A DNA stretch of 64,000 nucleotides, taken from positions 1 to 64,000 of the forward strand of contig NZ_JPIN01000001.1 of the NCBI RefSeq assembly GCF_000753735.1, read 5' to 3'. Below the pieces are notes generated by a model, which had not been told where the DNA came from, did no database searches, and worked only from the letters and a program-made list of their open reading frames with translations. The translations under genes were made by a program, and so were the position numbers. Positions 17,609-26,995 of this stretch are shown piece by piece (the stretch's first letter is position 1; every line of letters begins with the position of its first letter). The stretch comes from Pseudidiomarina atlantica. GTDB lineage: Bacteria; Pseudomonadota; Gammaproteobacteria; Enterobacterales; Alteromonadaceae.

Positions 17609-18703
17609 ATGGCAGGTAACAGTTTCGGCGAGGTTTTTCGTGTCACCACCTTTGGTGAGAGTCATGGCCCTGCGTTAGGGGCGATTATTGATGGCTGTCC
17701 ACCGGGCCTCGAATTGTCTGAGGCCGACCTGCAACGTGACCTCGATCGGCGTAAACCTGGACAAAGTCGCTATACCACCGCGCGGCGTGAGCCTGATCAG
17801 GTCAAGATCCTCTCTGGCGTGTTCGAAGGGGTGACTACGGGAACATCGATTGGCTTGCTGATCGAAAATACCGATCAACGTAGTAAAGACTACTCAACTA
17901 TTAAAGACCTGTTTCGCCCCGGACATGCTGATTATACCTACCATCACAAATATGGCGTGCGCGATTATCGTGGCGGTGGTCGCTCTTCAGCTCGTGAAAC
18001 GGCGTTGCGGGTGGCGGCGGGTGCCATTGCGAAAAAGCTTCTGCAACAACAATTTGGTTGTGAATTTTACGCTGGAGTTATGCAAATCGGTCCGCATTGC
18101 ATTGACCGTGATGACGCCGCCTTCGATTGGGCGCAGACCCATGAAAATCCGCTATTTATGCCACATGCAGACATCGCTGAAGCCACCGGCGAGTATTTAC
18201 GTGATCTATTGAAGCAGGGCGATTCCATTGGTGCGCGGGTGCGGCTTGAGGTCACCGGTGTGCCGGTTGGACTTGGTGAACCGGTGTTTGATCGCTTCGA
18301 TGCCGACTTAGCTAAAGCGCTAATGAGCATCAATGCCGTGAAAGCTGTTAGCGTGGGTGATGGTTTTGCCGTCGCGGCGCAGCGCGGCAGCGAACATCGT
18401 GACGAGATCACCCCAGACGGTTTTGTCTCAAATCACGCCGGTGGTGTTTTAGGTGGTATCACCAGCGGCCAAACAGTCATTGCCGAAGTCGCTTTCAAGC
18501 CAACTTCGAGTATCACCCGTGAAGGTCGCACCATTGATGTGCATGGCCAACCGCAGACCGTGGTCACTCGTGGTCGCCATGACCCTTGTGTCGGGATTCG
18601 CGGCGTGCCGATTGTCGAAGCTATGGCTGCTTTGACGATTGTTGACCATTGGTTGCGCCAACGCGCGCAAAACGCAGACGTATGGAAGTATGGAAAAAGC
18701 TGA
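17609..18703 (+). CDS. aroC: Chorismate synthase
   Basis: Makes chorismate from EPSP with reduced FMN, the last step before the trp pathway encoded 4 kb away. 364 residues with the family signatures [18 protein letters not shown] at the N-terminus, [41 protein letters not shown], and [11 protein letters not shown]-like [13 protein letters not shown] with the later [17 protein letters not shown]. The 3' end overlaps epmC by 14 nt. Confidence 0.97.
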   Translation: MAGNSFGEVFRVTTFGESHGPALGAIIDGCPPGLELSEADLQRDLDRRKPGQSRYTTARREPDQVKILSGVFEGVTTGTSIGLLIENTDQRSKDYSTIKDLFRPGHADYTYHHKYGVRDYRGGGRSSARETALRVAAGAIAKKLLQQQFGCEFYAGVMQIGPHCIDRDDAAFDWAQTHENPLFMPHADIAEATGEYLRDLLKQGDSIGARVRLEVTGVPVGLGEPVFDRFDADLAKALMSINAVKAVSVGDGFAVAAQRGSEHRDEITPDGFVSNHAGGVLGGITSGQTVIAEVAFKPTSSITREGRTIDVHGQPQTVVTRGRHDPCVGIRGVPIVEAMAALTIVDHWLRQRAQNADVWKYGKS

Positions 18704-19226
18704 TTACCGTTGCTTGATTGAGCTGTTCGAGAACTGTTTTTACGCTGATTATCAGACCCGGCTCGTAGCTGGCGATGATGAACCTCTCTATCAGCCGGGC
18801 ACCGCTGGCGCTGACCATCAAGTGATTTTCGCACACGGATTTTTTGCCTCTGCCTTGCATGAAATTGCCCACTGGTGCATTGCCGGCGCTGCACGGCGGC
18901 AACAAGTCGATTATGGCTATTGGTATGAGCCTGATGGTCGTGATGCCGAACAACAAGCGCAATTTGAACAATTGGAACGGAAGCCACAAGCCATTGAATG
19001 GTTGTTCTCAGCCTGTGCCGATGTGCCGTTTCAAGTCAGTGTCGATAATTTAGGCGGAATTGAGGTCGATCGCGCCGCTTTTACTGCCGCGGTGCGCGCG
19101 CAATTAGTGGCGTATTTGCGCGATGAGACTTTGCCGCCACGGGCTGAGCGTTTTGCCCGAGCGCTAGCAGCGCACTATCAGCAATCCTACAGGAGTGTAG
19201 TATGTCAGTTTTTAGCATCGGCCTAG
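18690..19226 (+). CDS. epmC: Elongation factor P hydroxylase
   Basis: YfcM/EpmC family, 178 residues; hydroxylates the lysylated Lys of EF-P. Matches include [32 protein letters not shown] with the likely metal ligands His57, Glu58 and His61, [13 protein letters not shown] and PQAIEWLF. The ATG at 18690 lies inside the end of aroC; upstream in-frame residues are out-of-frame aroC sequence. The 3' end overlaps the next gene by 25 nt. Confidence 0.9.
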   Translation: MEKADYRCLIELFENCFYADYQTRLVAGDDEPLYQPGTAGADHQVIFAHGFFASALHEIAHWCIAGAARRQQVDYGYWYEPDGRDAEQQAQFEQLERKPQAIEWLFSACADVPFQVSVDNLGGIEVDRAAFTAAVRAQLVAYLRDETLPPRAERFARALAAHYQQSYRSVVCQFLASA

Positions 19227-20344
19227 TCGTAAACCCGTTAGCTGGTTTGGGTGGCAGCGTTGCGCTCAAAGGCAGTGATGGTGCGGATACGGCGGCTTTA
19301 GCCCAGCAGTTGGGGGCTGAGGCGAAAGCACCGCAGCGCGCCGCGACGGCGTTGTTGCAACTGGCTGACTACGCTGACCGTATCAAAATTTACACCGGAG
19401 CTGCTGGGCTTGGTGAGTTCAGCTGCGAACAAGCTGGTTTGCCGTATGAAGTGGTTTATCAGGGCGCTGCACCGACCACTGCTGCTGACACACAACAATT
19501 GGCGCGCAAGCTGGTCGATGAGCAACACGTCGATTTACTACTCTTCGCCGGTGGCGACGGCACTGCGCGCGATGTTTACGCCGTTTGTTCTGCCGAGCAA
19601 CCAGTGCTTGGGATTCCCGCAGGCGTTAAAATTCACTCAGGGGTCTATGCGGTGAGTCCGCGGGCCGCCGGCAAGGTGGTCGCACAAATGGTGCGCGGTG
19701 AATTGACCTCAGTGACCCATGCTGATGTTATGGACATTGATGAAGTTGCTTTTCGCCAAGGACAAGTGCGTGCCAAACGTTACGGCGAACTGTTAGTGCC
19801 GGCGGAATTACAATACGTGCAAGCCGTTAAAATGGGCGGTCGTGAGAGTGATGAGCTGGTGTTGCATGACATCGCTGCCGAAGTGATTGAGCGCATGGAA
19901 GATGATGTGTATTACATCATGGGCTCAGGCTCGACGGTGGCTGCGGTGATGCAAGAGTTGCAGTTACCGAACACCTTGCTAGGTGTCGACGTTGTTTACA
20001 ATGGTGAAGTTGTGTTGGCTGATGCGACAGCGCGCCAACTCGAACAATTGATCGTCGATGCACAGGTGCCAGCACAACTCTTGGTGACGGTGATTGGTGG
20101 ACAAGGCCATTTATTCGGCCGTGGTAATCAGCAGTTGAGTCCGCGTTTATTGCGTTATTTGCTGGCGCAGCACGATGTCAATGGACTCTGCGCTGTGGCG
20201 ACCAAGCGCAAGTTACAACAACTCAATGGTAAGCCACTTTTGGTGGATACCGGTGATACTGAACTCGATGATGCCCTAAGTGGCGTCATTCGAGTGATCA
20301 CCGGTTATCACGATGAAGTATTCTTACAAATAGCGGCGCCGTAA
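19202..20344 (+). CDS. ATP-NAD kinase family protein (COG3199)
   Basis: 380 residues of the NAD kinase/diacylglycerol kinase fold. [12 protein letters not shown] at the N-terminus and GGDGTARD at 117-124 form the nucleotide site; GIPAGVKIHSGVYAVSPRAAG and GSGSTVAAV are hallmarks of the COG3199 group rather than of the usual NadK. It probably phosphorylates a nucleotide-like substrate; NAD is the family prediction. CAGGAG precedes the ATG inside epmC. Confidence 0.85.
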   Translation: MSVFSIGLVVNPLAGLGGSVALKGSDGADTAALAQQLGAEAKAPQRAATALLQLADYADRIKIYTGAAGLGEFSCEQAGLPYEVVYQGAAPTTAADTQQLARKLVDEQHVDLLLFAGGDGTARDVYAVCSAEQPVLGIPAGVKIHSGVYAVSPRAAGKVVAQMVRGELTSVTHADVMDIDEVAFRQGQVRAKRYGELLVPAELQYVQAVKMGGRESDELVLHDIAAEVIERMEDDVYYIMGSGSTVAAVMQELQLPNTLLGVDVVYNGEVVLADATARQLEQLIVDAQVPAQLLVTVIGGQGHLFGRGNQQLSPRLLRYLLAQHDVNGLCAVATKRKLQQLNGKPLLVDTGDTELDDALSGVIRVITGYHDEVFLQIAAP

Positions 20345-20352
20345 TCGCGTTG

Positions 20353-20673
20353 TTAGTACTGCGAACGTGGTAAATGAACGGTAATACCGTCGAGTGCTTC
20401 GGTCATTTCAATCTGACAGCTCAAACGGCTGTTCTCTTGCGGGTCGACCGCCATATCGAGCATGTCTTCTTCTCGCTCTGACGCGGGCGGGATTTTATCT
20501 TGCCACTCTTTGGCGACATAGCAGTGACAGGTTGCGCACGACATGACGCCACCGCACTCGCCGAGAATACCGTCGATCATGTTGTCTACGGCACCTTCCA
20601 TTAAATTTTGACCGACTGGAACATCAGCCTCAAACTCGCCGCCATTGGCGTCGATATAAATAACTCTTGGCAT
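20353..20673 (-). CDS. 2Fe-2S ferredoxin, adrenodoxin type
   Basis: 106 residues. The cluster ligands follow the adrenodoxin pattern: Cys40, Cys46, Cys49 and Cys86, with an extra Cys51, in GECGGVMSCATCHCYV and SRLSCQIEM. Such ferredoxins donate electrons to P450s or serve iron-sulfur assembly; the gene is alone here, far from an isc cluster, so its partner is unknown. It is convergent with the kinase gene (8 nt apart). Confidence 0.9.
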   Translation of the reverse strand: MPRVIYIDANGGEFEADVPVGQNLMEGAVDNMIDGILGECGGVMSCATCHCYVAKEWQDKIPPASEREEDMLDMAVDPQENSRLSCQIEMTEALDGITVHLPRSQY

Positions 20674-20749
20674 TGATTTACCTCAACTAGATGTTTGCTC
20701 GACGGTCATTTTAGCACAGCAAATGCCGCCATTTGGGCGCTTTTTTGTG

Positions 20750-20755
20750 TATAAT
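20750..20755 (+). promoter_or_regulatory. TATAAT -10 box for the permease-gpt unit
   Basis: A perfect -10 hexamer 39 nt upstream of the permease start. No good -35 box is evident at normal spacing. Confidence 0.4.
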
Positions 20756-20794
20756 TCGCGTCTTTTACGATGCGCTAGCTGAATGAGGGGTGGC

Positions 20795-22096
20795 ATGCAG
20801 GGCTGGTTAGAAAAGCTATTTAAGATTCAAGCGCAGGGCAGCACCGTGCGCGGCGAAATCGTCGGGGGTGTAACGACGTTTTTGACCATGGCTTACATCA
20901 TTTTCGTTAACCCTGCGATTCTTGCGGAAGCCGGAATGGATCAAGGCGCCGTGTTTGTCGCTACCTGCTTAGCGGCAGCCATTGGTTGCTTAATTATGGG
21001 GCTGTGGGCCAATTATCCATTGGCACTGGCACCCGGTATGGGCTTGAACGCATTTTTTACCTATAGTGTTGTGCTGGGTATGGGCTACACCTGGCAAACG
21101 GCGTTAGGTGCGGTGTTTTTCTCTGGCGTGTTGTTCTTTTTACTGTCGGCGTTGCGCGTGCGTTCGTGGATCATTAATAGTATTCCACCCACCTTACGGC
21201 TGGCGATTGCCGCCGGCATTGGTGCTTTTTTAGCGCTGATTGGCTTGAGTAATGCCAACATTATCGTCGCCCATGACGCCACCTTAGTATCGCTCGGTGA
21301 TTTATCACAACTGTCGGTGTTGCTAGCAGGCCTTGGCTTCTTCTTGATTATTGGCTTGGTGGCGCGCCAAGTGCATGGCGCAGCGCTGATCAGTATTTTG
21401 CTAATTACCTTTTTGGGCTGGTTATTTGGCGATGTGACCTACATCGGCATTGTCGCAGCGCCACCGAGCTTGGCCCCAACTTTTATGCAGCTTGATATTG
21501 CCGGCGCTTTTGACGTGGCGATGTTAAGCGTGATTTTCGCGTTTCTCTTCGTCGACTTGTTTGATACATCGGGTACCTTAATGGCGGTTGCACAACGCGC
21601 CGGCATGACCGATGCGAATGGACGCCTACCGCGGCTTGAGCGTGCTTTGATGGCGGACAGCACCGCCTCGGTGGCAGGCTCGATGTTGGGGACCTCGACC
21701 ACCACGAGCTATATCGAATCGGCGGCAGGTGTTGCCTCAGGCGGAAAAACGGGCATGGCGGCCGTAGTGGTTGGTTTACTATTTATTTTGGCGATTTTCT
21801 TTGCGCCGCTGGCCGCGATGGTGCCTGCCTACGCAACCGCTGGCGCGATTATTTACGTATCTGTGTTAATGTTGTTTACCTTACGCTCGGTGGATTGGGA
21901 TGACATTACCGAAGCGGCGCCAGTGGCAGTAGTGCTGCTGATGACGCCGCTCACTTATTCGATTGCCGATGGCATTGCACTAGGTTTTATTAGCTTTGTC
22001 GTGATCAAAGCACTCGGTGGTCGCTATAAAGAATTGAATTGGAGTGTCGCGGTGCTCGCGGCACTGTTTGTCGCAAAATTTATTTGGTTGGAGTAA
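20795..22096 (+). CDS. NCS2/AzgA-type purine (guanine/hypoxanthine) permease
   Basis: 433 residues with 12 or so hydrophobic segments. The NCS2 signatures are VGGVTTFLTMAYIIFVNP, APGMGLNAFFTYSVV, RLAIAAGIGAFLALIGL, FVDLFDTSGTLMAVA and LGTSTTTSYIESAAGVASGGKTG. These place it with the AzgA/PbuG/YjcD group of proton-driven guanine-hypoxanthine-adenine importers. GAGGGG stands just before the ATG at 20795, so this start is preferred over one 4 codons earlier. It is followed after 6 nt by gpt, so import is linked to salvage. Confidence 0.92.
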   Translation: MQGWLEKLFKIQAQGSTVRGEIVGGVTTFLTMAYIIFVNPAILAEAGMDQGAVFVATCLAAAIGCLIMGLWANYPLALAPGMGLNAFFTYSVVLGMGYTWQTALGAVFFSGVLFFLLSALRVRSWIINSIPPTLRLAIAAGIGAFLALIGLSNANIIVAHDATLVSLGDLSQLSVLLAGLGFFLIIGLVARQVHGAALISILLITFLGWLFGDVTYIGIVAAPPSLAPTFMQLDIAGAFDVAMLSVIFAFLFVDLFDTSGTLMAVAQRAGMTDANGRLPRLERALMADSTASVAGSMLGTSTTTSYIESAAGVASGGKTGMAAVVVGLLFILAIFFAPLAAMVPAYATAGAIIYVSVLMLFTLRSVDWDDITEAAPVAVVLLMTPLTYSIADGIALGFISFVVIKALGGRYKELNWSVAVLAALFVAKFIWLE

Positions 22097-22102
22097 CGCA
22101 TC

Positions 22103-22588
22103 ATGGGATGGCATGAAAATCGCGAATTTTTCGTATCTTGGGAAGAACTACATCGCGCCACGAAGGAACTCGCACGACGTCAATTGCCAGCGGAGCAATG
22201 GCAGGGCGTAATCGCGGTCAGTCGCGGCGGCTTGGTGCCGGCAGCCATTGTGGCACGTGAGTTGAATCTGCGAGTGGTGGAGAGCGTCTGTGTGAGCTCG
22301 TATGACCACGACAGCCAGCGCGACAGCGTCACCTTGTTGAAAGACGTAAGCTGCACTGAAGATGGCGAAGGCTTTTTGGTGATTGATGATCTGGTAGATA
22401 CCGGCAATACCCTGAAATTCTTGCGTAAGCGTTTACCAAAGGCGAAGTTTATTACGGTGTATGCGAAGCCGGCGGGGATGGATTTAGTGGACGACTTTGT
22501 CGCAGATTTAGAGCAAGAAACGTGGATTCATTTTCCGTGGGATATGCACTTGCATTACGTCGAGCCACTTGCTGGCCAAGAGAGTTAG
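22103..22588 (+). CDS. gpt: Xanthine (guanine) phosphoribosyltransferase
   Basis: 161 residues. Converts xanthine, guanine and hypoxanthine with PRPP to nucleotides. IAVSRGGLVPAAIVAREL and the PRPP loop FLVIDDLVDTGNT (91-103) identify it, and the IHFPWDMHLHYVEPL end fits the E. coli Gpt type. Its 6-nt spacing from the permease gene indicates one operon for uptake and capture of purines. Confidence 0.93.
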   Translation: MGWHENREFFVSWEELHRATKELARRQLPAEQWQGVIAVSRGGLVPAAIVARELNLRVVESVCVSSYDHDSQRDSVTLLKDVSCTEDGEGFLVIDDLVDTGNTLKFLRKRLPKAKFITVYAKPAGMDLVDDFVADLEQETWIHFPWDMHLHYVEPLAGQES

Positions 22589-22593
22589 GCATT

Positions 22594-22706
22594 AGCTATT
22601 TGCTATTGGCTGTTCGCTGTTTGCAGGTCTCAAAGAGCGAACAACCAAAAGCTCGGCTGTTCGCTGTTTGAAGTTCTCGAAGAGCGAATAGCTAACAGCC
22701 AACAAC
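22594..22706. repeat. Intergenic block of 7-bp repeats (NGCTRTT) with inverted copy
   Basis: Four heptamers run head to tail at 22594-22621 (AGCTATT TGCTATT GGCTGTT CGCTGTT). Two recur at 22655-22668 (GGCTGTT CGCTGTT). The opposite strand has GGCTGTT AGCTATT CGCTCTT at 22681-22701. A longer direct repeat of ~36 nt, from GGCTGTTCGCTGTTTG to AAGAGCGAA, occurs at 22608 and 22655. The inverted arms could fold into a hairpin between the convergent gpt and proS genes. Confidence 0.75.
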
Positions 22707-24410
22707 GCCTTTTTCTTTAAGGGTTGTTAGAACGTCAGCAATGGCGATTTTAGTTTTCTCACCGCTGCGACGGTTTTTATATTCGACGGCTTGTTCGTCG
22801 AGATTGCGCTCGCCGATGACGATTTGATGCGGCACACCGATAAGCTCCATATCCGCAAACATGACGCCAGGGCGTTCTTTGCGATCATCAAATAACACAT
22901 CGATACCAGCAGCTTTGAGCTCCTTGTAAAGATGCTCAGCGGTTTCCTGTACGCGTACTGACTTGTGCATGTTCATGGGTACGATGGCGACTTGGAAAGG
23001 CGCTAAAGCTTCTGGCCAAGTGATGCCATACTCATCATGGTTTTGCTCAATAGCTGACGCCACAATGCGCGAGACACCGATACCGTAACAGCCCATCATC
23101 AAGGTCTCGTGCTTGCCTGATTCCGTGAGTACACCCACTTTCATTGCATCAGAGTATTTTTTTCCGAGCTGGAAAATGTGACCAACTTCGATGCCGCGCT
23201 TGATTTGTAGCGTGCCATTGCCACAAGGGCTTGGGTCACCTTCAACCACATTGCGCAAATCCGCGACCATCGGCAGTGCGACATCGCGTTCCCAATTGAT
23301 ATTGAAGTAGTGATAGCCGTCTTCGTTGGCACCGGCGCCAAAGTCGGCCATGACTGCAACACTGCGGTCGATGATGAGATCGATTGGCAGATCGACAGGA
23401 CCTAATGAGCCTGGACCGGCACCAATGACTTGGCGAATTTCTTCTTCACTGGCGAACACCAGTGGGCTTGCGACTTGCTCAAGTTTTGCCGCTTTGATTT
23501 CGTTCAGCGTGTGATCGCCGCGTACCATGAGCGCTACCAGTTTGCCTTCTTCACTGCCGTGAACGATAAGGGTTTTGACGGTTTGCATGATCGGCAATTT
23601 AAATTGCTCAACCAGCGCGTCGATGGTTTTCGCATTTGGTGTCGCGACTTTTTCCATGGCTGCTTTAGCGGCAGGGCGTTGCTGGGCTGGGGCAACAGCT
23701 TCAGCTAGCTCAACGTTGGCGGCGTAGTCTGAGCTGTCTGAAAACGCGATATCGTCTTCGCCAGATGAGGCCAACACATGGAATTCATGTGATGAACTAC
23801 CGCCTATCGAACCGGTATCGGCAATCACTGGGCGGAAATCAAGACCAAGGCGCTCGAAGATACGACAATAAGCGGCATGCATGGCGTCGTAGGTTTCTTG
23901 CAAGCTGGCTTGATCCAAATGGAAGGAGTAAGCGTCTTTCATGATGAACTCACGAGCGCGCATCACGCCAAAACGCGGACGAATTTCGTCGCGGAATTTG
24001 GTTTGGATTTGGAACAGATTTAGCGGTAATTGCTTGTAGCTGTTCACTTCTTTGCGCACTAGCTCAGAGATCACCTCTTCGTGGGTCGGGCCTAATACGA
24101 AATCACGTTGGTTGCGATCTTTGAGGCGCAGCAGCTCAGGGCCATAGTCTTCCCAACGGCCTGATTCTTCCCATAAATCGGCGGGTTGTACCATTGGCAT
24201 CAGTACTTCGAGAGCACCGGCGCGTTCCATTTCTTCGCGCACCACTGTTTCAACCTTACGTAAGACGCGCAACCCAGTGGGCGTCCACGTGTACAAACCG
24301 GCTGCAACTTTACGGATCATGCCGGCGCGCAACATGAGTTGATGACTGATGACTTCGGCGTCAGCAGGCGTTTCTTTCAAAGTGCCCAAAAGATAATGGC
24401 TGGTACGCAT
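22692..24410 (-). CDS. proS: Prolyl-tRNA synthetase
   Basis: 572 residues, bacterial type with an inserted YbaK-like editing domain. Class II motifs include [26 protein letters not shown] and the late [20 protein letters not shown]; the editing domain lies around residues 225-400, with [25 protein letters not shown]. The C-terminal anticodon-binding part has [28 protein letters not shown]. The final residues GC and stop fall inside the intergenic heptamer repeat, so the repeat has set the end of the protein. proS next to trmO is a conserved pair. Confidence 0.96.
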   Translation of the reverse strand: MRTSHYLLGTLKETPADAEVISHQLMLRAGMIRKVAAGLYTWTPTGLRVLRKVETVVREEMERAGALEVLMPMVQPADLWEESGRWEDYGPELLRLKDRNQRDFVLGPTHEEVISELVRKEVNSYKQLPLNLFQIQTKFRDEIRPRFGVMRAREFIMKDAYSFHLDQASLQETYDAMHAAYCRIFERLGLDFRPVIADTGSIGGSSSHEFHVLASSGEDDIAFSDSSDYAANVELAEAVAPAQQRPAAKAAMEKVATPNAKTIDALVEQFKLPIMQTVKTLIVHGSEEGKLVALMVRGDHTLNEIKAAKLEQVASPLVFASEEEIRQVIGAGPGSLGPVDLPIDLIIDRSVAVMADFGAGANEDGYHYFNINWERDVALPMVADLRNVVEGDPSPCGNGTLQIKRGIEVGHIFQLGKKYSDAMKVGVLTESGKHETLMMGCYGIGVSRIVASAIEQNHDEYGITWPEALAPFQVAIVPMNMHKSVRVQETAEHLYKELKAAGIDVLFDDRKERPGVMFADMELIGVPHQIVIGERNLDEQAVEYKNRRSGEKTKIAIADVLTTLKEKGVVGC

Positions 24411-24475
24411 GGTATCCCTTCTATTCTTATGCGGTTCAATCGATTGACCAGAATTCTATCAGTAGCGAGCCTTGG

Positions 24476-25183
24476 TCAAAAGACTTTCGTGATGTTTATC
24501 ACTAGGTTTTGCTGTTCTTGCACCTGCCATTGAATGTTAAGGTCGTACAATTGCATCCCATACACGCGTTCGCTGGGTTGTTGGCGTTGGTAGGCCGGTC
24601 GGGGATCTTGCGCCAGTACTTGCTCGATGAGCTGCTGCAGTTGCGGGTAATCAACGGTATAACGCTGAAGTTGCTGTATAGCGGTGGTGCTAAACTGTGT
24701 AGTGAGCTGCGCGTTCGGCGCCTGCTGGGCGTACCCAGCCTGAGCATGGGGGAGAGCATCGGCATAGGGAACATAAGGTTTGATGTCGAACACGGGCGTG
24801 CCATCGACCCAATCCCCGCCGATGACGTAGATTTGGGTCCCGTTGTTGCCGTACTCAATGCGCTCTAGTTGCACCACCGATAAACCTAAACCATTGGGAC
24901 GAAAAGTGGAGCGTGTGGCAAACACGCCGAGCTTGTCGTTGCCACCGAGTCGCGGTGGGCGTACCAGCGGCTGCCAGCCTTGGGTGAGATTTTCATGAAA
25001 TGCGAACACTACCCACACATGGCTAAATTGCTCCAGCCCCCGCGTGGTATCTGGCCGGGCAAAGTCGCCGTGCAACTCAATACAGCAGCGCGCCGCCGCC
25101 ACCAAGCCTGGCTGCCGCGGCACCGCAAACTTCTCTTTATAAGGACTGCGAACGTAGCCAATCGCCTCAATGTTGTGCTGCAT
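24476..25183 (-). CDS. trmO: tRNA (N6-threonylcarbamoyladenosine 37-N6)-methyltransferase TrmO
   Basis: TsaA/YaeB family, 235 residues, same length as E. coli. It adds a methyl group to t6A37 of certain tRNAs. Family stretches are IGYVRSPYKEKFAVPRQPGL, LEQFSHVWVVFAFHEN, VRPPRLGGNDKLGVFATRSTFRPNGLGLSVV and DWVDGTPVFDIKPYVPYADA. It precedes proS on the same strand with a 65-nt gap. Confidence 0.92.
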   Translation of the reverse strand: MQHNIEAIGYVRSPYKEKFAVPRQPGLVAAARCCIELHGDFARPDTTRGLEQFSHVWVVFAFHENLTQGWQPLVRPPRLGGNDKLGVFATRSTFRPNGLGLSVVQLERIEYGNNGTQIYVIGGDWVDGTPVFDIKPYVPYADALPHAQAGYAQQAPNAQLTTQFSTTAIQQLQRYTVDYPQLQQLIEQVLAQDPRPAYQRQQPSERVYGMQLYDLNIQWQVQEQQNLVINITKVF

Positions 25184-25273
25184 CTGTCTCCGAACTCGCG
25201 CAATTTAGGACTCTATTCATTATTTAGCGGATTTCATCACATTTTTGTCAGTTTCGCGAACTTTTAACCCCAG

Positions 25274-25288
25274 AAAGGGCTGCCCTTT
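25274..25288. repeat. 15-bp odd palindrome in the trmO / secreted-protein intergenic region
   Basis: AAAGGGC-T-GCCCTTT, a perfect dyad, in the 226-bp region between divergent trmO and the GIGE-repeat gene. A one-base loop makes an RNA hairpin unlikely at full length; a protein-binding site is possible. Nothing else in this gap is convincing. Confidence 0.35.
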
Positions 25289-25409
25289 GTTTCGGGTTTT
25301 TGCGGTGGAGGGCTGGCTGTGGGGTTGGCAAAGTTGGCACGGTGTGTGCATTACTCTAGATGTGAATGAACAATTGAGTGTCTAACAACAAAAATGTGGG
25401 AGCTTTATC

Positions 25410-26054
25410 ATGACACGGCAACAATCAGTGTGGTTTTCAGCGATCTTTTTAATTGCGATGGTAACAGCAGTGAGCGTGCCATTTGCGAGTGTGGCGAATG
25501 CACAAGAGCGTAAGTTCGAAGCAAGCTACACGGCGAGTAGTGCAACCGAGCTTAGCGTGGAATCAGGTGTGGGTAGTGTTGAGCTGATCCGCTACAGTGG
25601 TGACACCATTGAAGTGGAAATGGTCGCCGAAGAGGCGGAAACCTCGTTCTTTAGCGATGCCAATTTAGATGCGGTTGAGTTGCGTGCCGAGCAAAACGGC
25701 AATCGCCTTGACTTGGTTGTTCCAGAGCAAGACAACGTCAAGCTGACTTGGCGCATAAAAATGCCACAAGTCGCAAGTGTGACGATTGACCTAGGTATAG
25801 GTGAAGTGATTGGTGAAATGGACGCTGCTGATTTGGATGTCGATATCGGCATTGGTGAATTAGATGTGATTCTTGTTGGTGAAGTTGCCGACGTGAAAGC
25901 TGATGTAGGCATTGGTGATGTCAATATTGAAGGCGCTATGAAGCAGCAAAAAGAGCGCGCGTTTATCAGTGCTTCAGGTAATGCTGAGGGACGTGGCCAA
26001 GCGCGCGTCAATGTCGATGTAGGCATTGGTGAAGCGAATATCACGATTCAGTAA
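25410..26054 (+). CDS. Secreted DUF4097-like beta protein with GIGE repeats
   Basis: 214 residues with a signal peptide (about 1-31, ending VANA before QE). The mature part is all short beta segments, acidic, and carries a recurring D-x-GIG-[ED] turn at about 129, 147, 167 and 205, plus SGVGSVEL at 52-58. This pattern resembles the right-handed beta-helix coils of DUF4097/DUF2807 proteins, usually exported and of unknown function. It stands alone, with its own promoter region upstream and a strong terminator behind. I assign no function. Confidence 0.7.
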   Translation: MTRQQSVWFSAIFLIAMVTAVSVPFASVANAQERKFEASYTASSATELSVESGVGSVELIRYSGDTIEVEMVAEEAETSFFSDANLDAVELRAEQNGNRLDLVVPEQDNVKLTWRIKMPQVASVTIDLGIGEVIGEMDAADLDVDIGIGELDVILVGEVADVKADVGIGDVNIEGAMKQQKERAFISASGNAEGRGQARVNVDVGIGEANITIQ

Positions 26055-26070
26055 AGCTTACTCTCTCAAC

Positions 26071-26122
26071 CAACTTTTGTGACGAAAGTTGTTTTAAAAG
26101 CCCTACACTATGTAGGGCTTTT
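26071..26122 (+). terminator. Double hairpin terminator after the GIGE-repeat gene
   Basis: First CAACTTT-TGTGACG-AAAGTTG (26071-26091), then a perfect 12-bp stem AAAAGCCCTACA-CTA-TGTAGGGCTTTT (26096-26122) followed by GCTTTTT. The second is a textbook rho-independent terminator. Confidence 0.9.
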
Positions 26123-26179
26123 GCTTTTTAGCGGAAAATGACCTATTCCTGTAGGTAGTTATTTATCAGGAGGTTAGAA

Positions 26180-26947
26180 ATGGCTCGATTACAAAACAAA
26201 GTTGCGCTGATCACTGGTGCAGGTGCCGGCATAGGTAAAGTTATCGCTGAGATGTTCGTGCAAGAAGGAGCGAAAGTGGTATTAGTTGATTGGCACGAAG
26301 CAGAATTAGCCGAAGTCGATGCGGCGTTGCCAGCTGATCAAAGTACTTATTACGTCGCAGACGTTAGTGTTCCTGAACAAGTACAAGCTTATGTAGATCA
26401 TGCGGTTAAAACCTTTGGGCGCATTGACATTTTTGTGAATAATGCTGCGATTGAAGGGCAAATGATGCCGATAATCGAGCAAACATTGGAGAATTTTGAC
26501 CGCGTGCAAGCGATTAATGTGCGTGGCGCCTTTGTTGGTTTGCAAGCGGTTATGCGAGTAATGCAACAACAGGGCGGGGGCAGCATCATCAACATGTCGT
26601 CAGTGGCAGGTCTCGCGGGCAGCGCACTAGCAGCGCCTTATGTAGCGTCAAAACATGCGCTCACGGGCCTCACCAAATGTGCAGCCCTAGAAGGCGCGGC
26701 AGACAAGATCCGCGTCAATTCGGTGCATCCGTCACCGGTAAATACGCGAATGATGCGTTCGATCGAAGAAATGTTTCAACCGGGTCATGCGGAAGATACC
26801 AAGCATCAATTAGAAACTATGATCCCACTCGGACGCTATGGTGAATCAGAAGAAATTGCCTATTTGACTTTATTTTTGGCGAGTGATGAAAGTCAGTTTA
26901 TTACGGGTGCTAATTATAGGATTGATGGTGGTATGGGGGCAAAATAG
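26180..26947 (+). CDS. SDR-family oxidoreductase
   Basis: 255 residues of classical short-chain dehydrogenase: TGAGAGIGK cofactor loop, VNNAAIEG, catalytic Ser in NMSSVAG and YVASK as the YxxxK pair. Asp-Trp at the end of the second strand (VLVDWH) favours NAD over NADP. It resembles broad glucose-1-dehydrogenase/FabG-like SDRs; the substrate cannot be told. CAGGAGG precedes the ATG. It stands alone between two terminators. Confidence 0.85.
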   Translation: MARLQNKVALITGAGAGIGKVIAEMFVQEGAKVVLVDWHEAELAEVDAALPADQSTYYVADVSVPEQVQAYVDHAVKTFGRIDIFVNNAAIEGQMMPIIEQTLENFDRVQAINVRGAFVGLQAVMRVMQQQGGGSIINMSSVAGLAGSALAAPYVASKHALTGLTKCAALEGAADKIRVNSVHPSPVNTRMMRSIEEMFQPGHAEDTKHQLETMIPLGRYGESEEIAYLTLFLASDESQFITGANYRIDGGMGAK

Positions 26948-26955
26948 AAAATAAA

Positions 26956-26978
26956 GAAGCCGCTCATAAAGCGGCTTC
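26956..26978. terminator. Bidirectional terminator between the SDR gene and hns
   Basis: GAAGCCGCT-CATAA-AGCGGCTTC, a 9-bp stem between convergent genes, with AT-rich flanks on both sides (TATTTAAAT and TTATTTTC). Confidence 0.85.
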
Positions 26979-26995
26979 TATTTAAATAAAACACA

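Noticed and set aside
22594-22706. CRISPR array
   Set aside because: The repeats are 7 bp units without spacers of regular size, and no cas genes lie nearby.
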